This document shows, piece after piece, positions 1 through 4,846 of a DNA stretch of 6,468 nucleotides. The stretch spans positions 1 through 6,468 of the forward strand of contig JBEIHR010000101.1 in the NCBI GenBank assembly GCA_040381195.1. Reading direction: 5' to 3'. The notes below the pieces were generated by a model. It saw only the letters and a program-made list of their open reading frames with translations. It was not told where the DNA came from and did not search any database. Made by a program: the position numbers and the translations under genes. How positions within the stretch are numbered: position 1 is the first letter of the stretch; the number at the start of each line of letters is the position of its first letter. This DNA comes from VGCC01 sp040381195. Lineage in GTDB: Bacteria > Actinomycetota > Actinomycetes > S36-B12.

Positions 1-140
1 ACGATGCGAACGTCGCATGCTTCGGGGAGCGGGTCACCGAACCCGAGATCGCGATCGCCGCACTCCGCGTGTTCCTCACCACCCCGTTCGAGGGTGGCCG
101 GCACGCCGCTCGTGTCGCCCAGATGGATGAGATCCGCTAG
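1..140 (+). CDS. rpiB: Ribose-5-phosphate isomerase B, C-terminal fragment (5' end outside window)
   Basis: This is the last 45 codons of a gene that begins left of the window, read in the frame whose first complete codon is at 3-5 and whose TAG stop is at 138-140. RpiB interconverts ribose 5-phosphate and ribulose 5-phosphate in the cytoplasmic pentose phosphate pathway. The fragment opens with DANVACFGERV, matching the family's conserved NDANV..LG.RV segment. It ends with FEGGRHAARV, matching the family's C-terminal GGRHxxRV segment, whose arginines contact the substrate phosphate. The tail is short and ends five residues after RVAQ, as expected for an RpiB C-terminus. The catalytic cysteine/threonine region lies outside the window, so activity cannot be judged. 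The next gene starts 73 bases downstream and seems to have its own promoter and ribosome binding site. The identification rests on about a third of the protein but on its most recognisable end. Confidence 0.85.
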   Translation, partial: DANVACFGERVTEPEIAIAALRVFLTTPFEGGRHAARVAQMDEIR

Positions 141-179
141 ATCGGGGCGTCGTTCGGCGGGAGGATCTCGGACCCGCGC

Positions 180-185
180 TACAGT
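180..185 (+). promoter_or_regulatory. Candidate -10 element (TACAGT) for the lipoprotein/ATP-grasp pair
   Basis: TACAGT fits the actinobacterial TANNNT -10 consensus and lies 28 bases before the ATG at 214, leaving room for a short leader that contains the AGGGAGG ribosome binding site. No good -35 hexamer is visible 16-19 bases upstream. The surrounding nine bases, GCTACAGTC, resemble two other gene-proximal sites in this window (near 1503 and 2073). Inferred from position and motif only. Confidence 0.35.
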
Positions 186-201
186 CGGAACACATCGGAT
201 C

Positions 202-208
202 AGGGAGG
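202..208 (+). promoter_or_regulatory. Ribosome binding site fixing the lipoprotein start
   Basis: AGGGAGG lies five bases upstream of the ATG at 214. It decides the start against the much longer upstream-extended reading frame, which would run across the rpiB stop and has a low-complexity Ser/Arg-rich N-terminus typical of an out-of-frame shadow. Confidence 0.8.
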
Positions 209-213
209 TTCCC

Positions 214-603
214 ATGCAGGCTCGTCGTTCACTCGCCGTCGCGGCGGCACTCATCAGCGTCGGTCTTCTCGCTGGCTGTTCGTCGGGTTCGGGTGGCGAC
301 GCAGCGGCCACGGAAGAGGCGCCCGCCAACGCAACGCAGATGATCCCGCCGATCATCATCGAGCCGGGCCAGACCGAGGCGACCGCGGTTGTCGGTGATT
401 TCCTCGACATCGTGGTCGACGACGTCGTGGGTACCACGATCGCCACGGACAACGCCGACATCCTCGAGATCTTCCAGGCACGTGACGAAGAGGGCGTGGT
501 CTACAACCCGGGTGCGAAGACACTTGCCCCGGGAACAGCCGTCATCACCGTCACGCTCCCGGACAACACCTCCTACGACATCACCGTCACGGTCACTGAG
601 TGA
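214..603 (+). CDS. Small secreted lipoprotein of unknown function
   Basis: A 129-residue protein with a type II (lipoprotein) signal peptide: MQARR as the positively charged n-region, a hydrophobic stretch at about 7-19, and the lipobox LLAGC at 18-22 with Cys22 as the predicted lipidated residue. A Ser/Gly/Ala/Glu-rich linker (about 23-41) follows. The remaining ~85 residues are rich in Val, Ile, Thr and Asp with alternating patterns, ending DITVTVTE. This suggests an all-beta, Ig-like (BIG2-like) domain, though I do not recognise a named family. The mature protein should be anchored to the outer face of the cytoplasmic membrane. It has no Cys besides the lipidated one and no visible catalytic motif. 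The start is supported by AGGGAGG upstream. Its stop overlaps the GTG of the following ATP-grasp gene by four bases, so the two are probably cotranscribed and coupled. Function is unassigned. Confidence 0.9.
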   Translation: MQARRSLAVAAALISVGLLAGCSSGSGGDAAATEEAPANATQMIPPIIIEPGQTEATAVVGDFLDIVVDDVVGTTIATDNADILEIFQARDEEGVVYNPGAKTLAPGTAVITVTLPDNTSYDITVTVTE

Positions 604-1496
604 CGGTTAGGCGTCGGGTCGCCCTGGCGACCTGCGCGGAGTACGCGACGCTCGACGCGGACGACCAGCTCCTTCTGGCCCCGCTCGATGCACGGGGTGT
701 CGATGCGGTTCCCCTCGTCTGGGATGCACCCGCGGATTGGGCTGCCTTCGACGCGGTCATCATCCGTCAGACCTGGGACTGTGCGGAGCGTGGCGCGGAG
801 TTCCTGTCCTGGATCGATCGCGTGGCCGCCGATACCCCCGTCCTCAATCCGCCGCCGGTCGTTGCGTGGTCGATGGACAAGCGCTACCTGCGCGACCTCG
901 CCGCTGATGGTGTGCCGTGCGTTCCGACGACGTTCCTCGAACCGGGTGACGCGTGGTCTCTTCCCGACTCGGGTGAGTACGTGGTCAAGCCGACCGATTC
1001 GGCCGGGTCCCGGAACACTGCGCGCTACGGCCCCGGTGATGCCGAGCGTGCCGATGCGCACATTCGCCGCCTCCATGCGGAGGGACGGTGCGTGATGGTG
1101 CAGCCCTACCTCGCGTCGGTGGATGAGGCGGGGGAGTCAGCCCTCCTGTTCTTCGACGGTGTCTTCTCCCACTCCGCGCGCAAGGGACCGCTGCTCTCTC
1201 GCGAGGCGGCCGTGACCGAACTGCTGTTCATCCAGGAGTCGATTTCCCCGCGCCGGGCCAGGCCTGAAGAGTTGGCGGTGGCCGAGGCGGCCCTCGAGTC
1301 GGCCCGCGCCCGCACCGGTGTCTGGCCCCCGCTCTACGCCCGGGTGGACCTCGTCGCCGACCCGACCGGGGCACCGATGGTTCTGGAGCTGGAGATGGTG
1401 GAGCCATCGGTCTTCCTGGCCACTGACCCTCAGGCCGCAGCCCGATTCGCCGACGCGATCGATGCCCGGGTGACCCCCCAGGTGCGGGGGACATAA
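600..1496 (+). CDS. ATP-grasp domain ligase (RimK/DcsG-like), substrate unknown
   Basis: A 298-residue cytoplasmic protein of the ATP-grasp superfamily. These enzymes join a carboxylate to an amine or similar nucleophile through an acyl-phosphate made from ATP. Visible features in order: an N-terminal pre-grasp domain with VIIRQTWDC (53-61), where relatives have a similar R.TWDY segment; NPPPVVAWSMDKRYL (83-97); the nucleotide-binding lysine region VVKPTDSAGSRN (128-139, Lys130) with its flexible Gly/Ser loop; VQPYL (167-171) at the hinge; SHSARKGPLL (190-199); and the metal-binding end ARVDLV (247-252) followed by LELEMVEPS (262-270), which holds the acidic Mg ligands. The closest annotated relatives I recall are called glutathione-synthase/RimK-like or DcsG-like (cycloserine biosynthesis), but none of the other cycloserine genes is present. 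No Shine-Dalgarno precedes the GTG, which shares GTGA with the upstream stop, so reinitiation is likely. The fold is clear; the substrate cannot be inferred. Confidence 0.9.
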   Translation: MTVRRRVALATCAEYATLDADDQLLLAPLDARGVDAVPLVWDAPADWAAFDAVIIRQTWDCAERGAEFLSWIDRVAADTPVLNPPPVVAWSMDKRYLRDLAADGVPCVPTTFLEPGDAWSLPDSGEYVVKPTDSAGSRNTARYGPGDAERADAHIRRLHAEGRCVMVQPYLASVDEAGESALLFFDGVFSHSARKGPLLSREAAVTELLFIQESISPRRARPEELAVAEAALESARARTGVWPPLYARVDLVADPTGAPMVLELEMVEPSVFLATDPQAAARFADAIDARVTPQVRGT

Positions 1497-1504
1497 CGAA
1501 TAGG

Positions 1505-1510
1505 TAACGT
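1505..1510 (+). promoter_or_regulatory. Candidate -10 element (TAACGT) for a leaderless M23 peptidase mRNA
   Basis: TAACGT (TANNNT class) ends six bases before the ATG at 1517, the spacing expected if transcription begins at the A of the start codon. No Shine-Dalgarno sequence lies between the ATP-grasp stop at 1496 and this ATG. Both points fit a leaderless transcript, common in actinobacteria. No convincing -35 is seen. Confidence 0.4.
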
Positions 1511-1516
1511 CGCGGG

Positions 1517-2077
1517 ATGCGCGCCAGCCTGGTGGCCCTCGCAGCCGTCGTCGCCCTCGTGGCCTTCGGTCCCCCCGCGCACGCCAACCACAAGGCCGAG
1601 ACGGATGGGGGCGGTTCCCTCGGTGCGGACCCGGCGGACCCGGAGTTCGAGGCTCCCGAGGAGGTGCGCGGTCGCGTCTGCCCGACCAAGGACTTCTGGA
1701 TCGGTGACGGATGGGGTGCCGATCGCGGCAACCGCAAACACCGCGGCATCGACCTGCACTCGCCCCGCGGCACCGCAATCTTCGCCGTTGAGGACGGTCG
1801 GATCGACCGCACGAAGAAGCAGGCCAACGGGTCCCTCCAGATCGTCCTGAAGGGCGAAGGGGGTCCGAAGTACTACTACGGCCATATGGACGAGGTCCTC
1901 GTCGGCGACGGTGACCGGGTGAAGGCGGGTCAGGTGATCGGCCTCATGGGTGACACGGGATCCCCAGGCTCGGTCCACCTCCACTTCGAGTACTGGCGCA
2001 GTGGCGGGGAGTCGGCCGCGGTGAATCCACGCGCCCTCATCGATCGCATCTGCCCGCCGTCGACGCGCTCCCGCTAG
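1517..2077 (+). CDS. Secreted M23 (LytM-type) zinc metallopeptidase
   Basis: A 186-residue exported protein. It has a Sec signal peptide (hydrophobic core about 4-18) with a probable cleavage after AHA at residue 23, a short acidic/Gly-rich linker, then a compact M23 domain from about 55 to 175. All hallmark residues are present: HRGID (His75 and Asp79 as zinc ligands), GHMDEV (His123), and HLH at 154-156 (His154 catalytic, His156 zinc ligand). Family members cut peptide cross-bridges of peptidoglycan, or act as inactive activators when ligands are lost; here the full set argues for an active enzyme. There is no LysM or SH3 wall-binding domain, so this is a minimal single-domain form. Cys55 and Cys179 flank the domain and could form a disulfide outside the cell. 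It starts 20 bases after the ATP-grasp stop, possibly leaderless. The physiological substrate (cell wall turnover or other) is not shown by the sequence. Confidence 0.92.
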   Translation: MRASLVALAAVVALVAFGPPAHANHKAETDGGGSLGADPADPEFEAPEEVRGRVCPTKDFWIGDGWGADRGNRKHRGIDLHSPRGTAIFAVEDGRIDRTKKQANGSLQIVLKGEGGPKYYYGHMDEVLVGDGDRVKAGQVIGLMGDTGSPGSVHLHFEYWRSGGESAAVNPRALIDRICPPSTRSR

Positions 2078-2080
2078 GGT
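2075..2080 (+). promoter_or_regulatory. Candidate -10 element (TAGGGT) overlapping the M23 stop codon
   Basis: TAGGGT begins with the TAG stop codon of the peptidase gene and lies 24 bases before the mutarotase ATG, leaving a short leader with a good ribosome binding site. It matches TANNNT and sits in the nine-mer GCTAGGGTC. No clear -35. It suggests the mutarotase can be transcribed separately from the genes upstream. Confidence 0.4.
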
Positions 2081-2094
2081 CTCGCCAACCGAGC

Positions 2095-2100
2095 GAGGAG
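2095..2100 (+). promoter_or_regulatory. Ribosome binding site of the mutarotase gene
   Basis: GAGGAG lies four bases before the ATG at 2105 and supports that start. The protein then begins MLKNIDPLLS, aligning with the N-terminus of RbsD/FucU proteins without extension. Confidence 0.8.
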
Positions 2101-2104
2101 TCCC

Positions 2105-2530
2105 ATGCTCAAGAACATCGACCCCCTCCTGAGCGGTGACCTGCTCAAGATCCTCGACGACATGGGTCACGCGGACCGGCTTCTCGTGGTCGACGCGAAC
2201 TACCCGGCCGCGGCAAGTGGTAAGCCGGTGATCCGGCTCGGCGAGGTGGGTGTGGTGCGCGCCCTGCGCGCGATCCTCAGCGTGTTCCCCCTCGACTCCT
2301 TCGTCGAGCGACCCCTGGAACGCATGGAAGCCTTCGACGACCCATCGATCGTCACCGACGTACAGCGCGAGGTCCTGGCCACCGCCACCCAGTTCGAAGG
2401 CCGGTCAATCCAGTACGGGGTGATTCCACGTCTGGACTTCTACGCGCGTGCCCGCGACTGCTACGCCGTGGTCCACACCCTCGAGACCGCGCCCTACAGC
2501 TGCTTCATCCTGCACAAGGGCGTCATCTAG
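2105..2530 (+). CDS. RbsD/FucU family sugar mutarotase/pyranase
   Basis: A 141-residue cytoplasmic protein, the usual length for the RbsD/FucU family (E. coli FucU has about 140). Family members interconvert sugar anomers or ring forms: FucU acts on L-fucose anomers and RbsD on the pyranose/furanose forms of ribose. The N-terminus MLKNIDPLLSGDLLKILDDMGHADRL closely follows FucU. GHAD places the catalytic His at residue 22, and VVDANYPA contains the conserved Asp30. The C-terminal region YAVVHTLETAPYSCFILHKGVI (residues 120-141) aligns with the family segment with TGE and YGN, but here reads TLE and YSC. The active-site Asn two residues after Tyr131 is thus replaced by Cys133, and the Gly before Glu by Leu. 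Overall similarity is more FucU-like than RbsD-like. No fucose or ribose operon adjoins, although rpiB lies about 2 kb upstream. The family is secure; the sugar is open. The stop codon abuts the P450 stop with no gap. Confidence 0.93.
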   Translation: MLKNIDPLLSGDLLKILDDMGHADRLLVVDANYPAAASGKPVIRLGEVGVVRALRAILSVFPLDSFVERPLERMEAFDDPSIVTDVQREVLATATQFEGRSIQYGVIPRLDFYARARDCYAVVHTLETAPYSCFILHKGVI

Positions 2531-3709
2531 TCACCAACGCACGTGCAGTGCGGTGGGTGCGCGGAACTCCCACCCCACAAAGGACACGGGTGCGGTCAAC
2601 TCCATGTTCGGCATCGCATCGACGATTGTCTGCAGGCTGATGCGCTCGAGGTCACGCGCGAACTGGTGCCCGGCGCAGAAGTGCGCGCCGAAACCGAATG
2701 CTGCGTTGCCCTGACGTGGGCGGTGGATATCGAAGCGTGCGGGATCCTCGAAGATGGATTCGTCGTGGCACGCGCTGGACACGACCGCTGAGACCAAATC
2801 ACCCTTGGGAATCACCACGCCTCCGAGCTCGACGTCCTCGACGGCGGTGGCCTGCATGGTGCCGATCGGTGCCATCCACCGCAACGCTTCGTTCACCGCG
2901 TCATCCCACTTCTCCGGGTGCTCGCGTACGTAGCGCATCTGATCGGGGTGCATCAGCAGGCCCGCGAGGCACGATGCCGCGCCATGGCCGGGCTCCTGCA
3001 TGCCACCCAACAGGATCACCTTGATCGAGGGGAGTAGGTACTCGATCTGTCGGAACGCCCCCACGGGGCAGCCATGGGTGAGCATGGACGCGATGGCCGA
3101 GTCATCCGGATCGGTCTGCCAGGTCTGCATGAGTGGCCGTAACTCGGCTTCGATCTCCGCGGCCGTTGAATCGTTGGCCACTGCCTTCTCCGGGTCGTTC
3201 TCGAAGTTCGTCGCACCCTGCGCCAGGCCACGGAACCAGTCCTGGAGCCGATCGGCCGATACGTGCCCAAGCCCGAGAACTCGGGCCAACGCCAGAACAC
3301 TGATCGGTTCGAAGTACTCGACCACCAGTTCGGCTGTGCGCTCCGGAGTGGAGAGCAATCGGTCGCGATACTCCTGCGCGATCGGGGTCACGAGATCATC
3401 GATGTACTCGGCCACCTTCTTGGGCCGGAACTTCTCGTCCAGGGTGCGGCGCAACTCCAGGTGCTCCGGGCCGTCCATCGTCATCAACGTGCGACCGCCG
3501 AAGGAGCGGTCCACCGGGGCGTCGGGAGCCTCGGCGGTGAAGAGTTCCGAGCGCTTGGTGACGAACTCGACATCCTTCTGGCGGGTGACCAACCAGCAGT
3601 TCACCGCGGGAACCCACGCCACCGGCTGCTCGGCACGGAGCCGCGCATAGATCGGATACTGGTCCGCATCCAAGTCCTCGACGGTGATGGTCTCGGCGAA
3701 GGAGGTCAT
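2531..3709 (-). CDS. Cytochrome P450 (soluble bacterial type) with a non-canonical I-helix
   Basis: A 392-residue soluble monooxygenase of the usual bacterial P450 length, with no membrane anchor. Such enzymes use electrons from a ferredoxin and its reductase to insert one oxygen atom into a substrate; neither partner is encoded here. Signature regions in order: the C-helix segment DGPEHLELRR (79-88); the I-helix LLGGMQEPGH (233-242); the K-helix ExxR as EALR (274-277); the PERF-equivalent region DPARFDIHR (322-330); and the heme loop FGFGAHFCAG (338-347), with Cys345 as the iron ligand. The I-helix lacks the usual [AG]Gx[DE]T motif: Gln238 and Glu239-Pro240 occupy that site. The upstream sequence has no Shine-Dalgarno, and a TTGAATAC box ends shortly before the ATG, so a leaderless start is possible. 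It is divergent from an FAH-family gene 132 bases away, which hints at a catabolic pairing. CYP subfamily and substrate not assigned. Confidence 0.97.
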   Translation of the reverse strand: MTSFAETITVEDLDADQYPIYARLRAEQPVAWVPAVNCWLVTRQKDVEFVTKRSELFTAEAPDAPVDRSFGGRTLMTMDGPEHLELRRTLDEKFRPKKVAEYIDDLVTPIAQEYRDRLLSTPERTAELVVEYFEPISVLALARVLGLGHVSADRLQDWFRGLAQGATNFENDPEKAVANDSTAAEIEAELRPLMQTWQTDPDDSAIASMLTHGCPVGAFRQIEYLLPSIKVILLGGMQEPGHGAASCLAGLLMHPDQMRYVREHPEKWDDAVNEALRWMAPIGTMQATAVEDVELGGVVIPKGDLVSAVVSSACHDESIFEDPARFDIHRPRQGNAAFGFGAHFCAGHQFARDLERISLQTIVDAMPNMELTAPVSFVGWEFRAPTALHVRW

Positions 3710-3751
3710 GGGCGGTATTCAACCCTGGTCGACGAAGGGCCGTCCCTCGGT

Positions 3752-3767
3752 TGCGCATTCATGCTCA
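3752..3767. promoter_or_regulatory. Imperfect palindrome in the P450/FAH divergent intergenic region (possible operator)
   Basis: TGCGCATTCATGCTCA is a 16-base imperfect dyad: the arms TG.GCAT and ATGC.CA are perfect complements around a two-base centre, with one mismatched pair in each arm. It sits near the middle of the 132-base region between two divergent starts, a typical place for a shared regulator site. No regulator gene is present in the window. The remainder of this intergenic region holds the FAH ribosome binding site and otherwise nothing I can name. Chance occurrence is quite possible. Confidence 0.2.
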
Positions 3768-3827
3768 GGTGACCCGATGAGTACCTCGTCCGATCCGCCG
3801 AGCAGAATTCGGCCCCACACCCCGACC

Positions 3828-3835
3828 GGGAAGGA
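3828..3835 (+). promoter_or_regulatory. Ribosome binding site of the FAH-family gene
   Basis: GGGAAGGA lies six bases before the ATG at 3842 and supports that start codon. Confidence 0.75.
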
Positions 3836-3841
3836 CCTCGC

Positions 3842-4705
3842 ATGCGACTCACAGCCGTCAGCGGCCGTGCCCATATCCAGATCGGTGATCGACTCGTCGA
3901 CGTCGCCGAGGGGAGTGGGGGAAACCTCCCGTCCGACCCGATGGCGCTGTTCGATCGGTGGGCCGATCTCGTGTCGTGGGCCGGATCGGCGGCGGATGGA
4001 GCCCCCACCGTCGCACTCGACGAGGCCAAGGTCACCTGCCCGGTTCCCGCACCACGCCAGGTCTTCGCCATCGGCCTGAACTACCGACTCCACGCCATCG
4101 AATCGGGACTCGCGATCCCGGAAGTCCCGATGGTGTTCACCAAGTTCCCGTCCTCGATCGCCGGTCCCTTCGGTGAACTCGTGGTGGCCACGCCCAAGGT
4201 CGACTGGGAGATCGAACTCGCCGTGATCATCGGCACCACGGCTCGGGGGGTTTCGCGCGCGGATGCGTGGTCGCATGTCGCAGGTCTCGCCGTCGCCCAG
4301 GACTACAGCGCGCGTGATGTCCAGATGACTCCCAAGAACGCCCCACAGTTCAGCCTCGGCAAGAGCTTCCCCGGGTTCCTCCCGATCGGCCCGTGGGTGG
4401 TGACGCCCGACGAAGTACCCAACCCGGACGCGCTTCGCCTGTGGTGCGACATCGATGGTGAGCGGATGCAGGACAGCAACACCGATGACCTCATCTTCCC
4501 CGTCCCGGTCCTGATCGAATACCTGTCGTCGGTCACCACACTCATGCCGGGTGACGTCATCGTCACCGGAACACCGGCGGGGGTGGGCCTGGGTCGCGAC
4601 CCGCAGGTGTTCCTGCGACCCGGCCAGGTCGTCGAATCGAGCATCGAGGGTCTGGGCACCATGCGGCAGCGCACCGTCGCGGGCGATTGGTCCTGGACTC
4701 CCTGA
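3842..4705 (+). CDS. Fumarylacetoacetate hydrolase (FAH) family enzyme
   Basis: A 287-residue cytoplasmic enzyme with a short N-terminal lead domain (1-70) and a full FAH catalytic domain (about 72-282). The family cleaves C-C bonds in, decarboxylates, hydrates or isomerises acyl-pyruvate-type compounds, usually late in the breakdown of aromatic or related rings. Visible motifs: GLNYRLHAIE (78-87; His84 and Glu87 fit the catalytic His/Glu pair seen in FAHD1-like members); MVFTKFPSSIAGPF (97-110); VDWEIELAVIIG (120-131; Glu123 and Glu125 as metal ligands); AQDYSARD (152-159; Asp154 as the third metal ligand); LGKSFPGFLPIGPW (172-185, Lys174); and VTGTPAGVG (241-249). The metal site is complete. 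The start has a strong ribosome binding site. Divergence from the P450 suggests joint control and possibly sequential steps on one substrate. The exact reaction (acylpyruvase, 2-hydroxyhepta-diene-dioate isomerase, oxaloacetate decarboxylase and so on) cannot be chosen from sequence alone. Confidence 0.95.
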   Translation: MRLTAVSGRAHIQIGDRLVDVAEGSGGNLPSDPMALFDRWADLVSWAGSAADGAPTVALDEAKVTCPVPAPRQVFAIGLNYRLHAIESGLAIPEVPMVFTKFPSSIAGPFGELVVATPKVDWEIELAVIIGTTARGVSRADAWSHVAGLAVAQDYSARDVQMTPKNAPQFSLGKSFPGFLPIGPWVVTPDEVPNPDALRLWCDIDGERMQDSNTDDLIFPVPVLIEYLSSVTTLMPGDVIVTGTPAGVGLGRDPQVFLRPGQVVESSIEGLGTMRQRTVAGDWSWTP

Positions 4706-4733
4706 GTATCGCCGCCCGCACATACGCGACCGA

Positions 4734-4739
4734 TACCCT
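4734..4739 (+). promoter_or_regulatory. Candidate -10 element (TACCCT) for tRNA-Lys
   Basis: TACCCT fits TANNNT and predicts transcription starting about six to eight bases later, at the foot of the hairpin at 4746-4764, giving a tRNA precursor with a leader of roughly 25 bases. No convincing -35. The 66-base gap after the FAH stop has no other candidate. Confidence 0.3.
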
Positions 4740-4745
4740 TCACGT

Positions 4746-4764
4746 CCGAGGAGCAACTCCTCGG
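4746..4764 (+). terminator. Perfect 8-bp hairpin between the FAH gene and tRNA-Lys
   Basis: The arms CCGAGGAG and CTCCTCGG are exact reverse complements separated by the triloop CAA; a further T-G pair could extend the stem. It lies 41 bases after the FAH stop and seven bases before the tRNA. No T tract follows. It could be a U-tract-free terminator for the FAH gene, as is common in actinobacteria, or a structured 5' leader of the tRNA precursor. The stem is clear; its role is inferred. Confidence 0.5.
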
Positions 4765-4771
4765 GGAACTC

Positions 4772-4843
4772 GGGTCGCTAGCTCAACGGTAGAGCTGCGG
4801 ACTTTTAATCCGTAGGTTCCGGGTTCGAGCCCCGGGCGACCCA
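4772..4843 (+). tRNA. tRNA-Lys, anticodon UUU
   Basis: A complete 72-base cloverleaf. The acceptor stem GGGTCGC/GCGACCC is a perfect seven pairs. The D arm is GCTC-AACGGTA-GAGC. The anticodon stem GCGGA/TCCGT includes one G-T pair and carries the loop CTTTTAA with anticodon TTT at 4804-4806. The variable loop is AGGTT and the T arm is CCGGG-TTCGAGC-CCCGG. The discriminator A is at 4843 and CCA is not encoded, so it must be added by the CCA-adding enzyme. It reads AAA and, by wobble, AAG codons. It stands alone, downstream of the FAH gene and convergent with the DUF1905 gene, whose stop codon begins three bases after the discriminator. Confidence 0.98.
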
Positions 4844-4846
4844 CCC

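Noticed and set aside
4..213. Extension of the lipoprotein gene to an ATG at position 4
   Set aside because: The extension overlaps the recognisable rpiB C-terminus in another frame, is Ser/Arg-rich like an out-of-frame read, and bypasses the well-placed ribosome binding site and signal peptide at 214.
600..1496. Graspetide or cycloserine biosynthetic cluster around the ATP-grasp gene
   Set aside because: There is no precursor peptide with repeat core motifs, no methyltransferase or transporter, and no other cycloserine genes. The resemblance is only at the level of the ATP-grasp family.
1137..2170. Long minus-strand open frames opposite the ATP-grasp and M23 genes
   Set aside because: They are shadows of well-supported plus-strand genes and carry no recognisable domains.
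2552..2574. Hairpin GGTGGG/CCCACC after the mutarotase stop as a stand-alone terminator call
   Set aside because: The 11-base loop, six-pair stem and lack of a T tract make it too weak to list as a feature. It is mentioned only as part of the junction pattern.
3719..4756. Long minus-strand open frame (345 codons) opposite the FAH gene
   Set aside because: It mirrors the FAH coding sequence, has Arg/Asp/Gly-rich composition typical of the antisense of GC-rich genes, and shows no family motif. The plus strand has a complete FAH domain.
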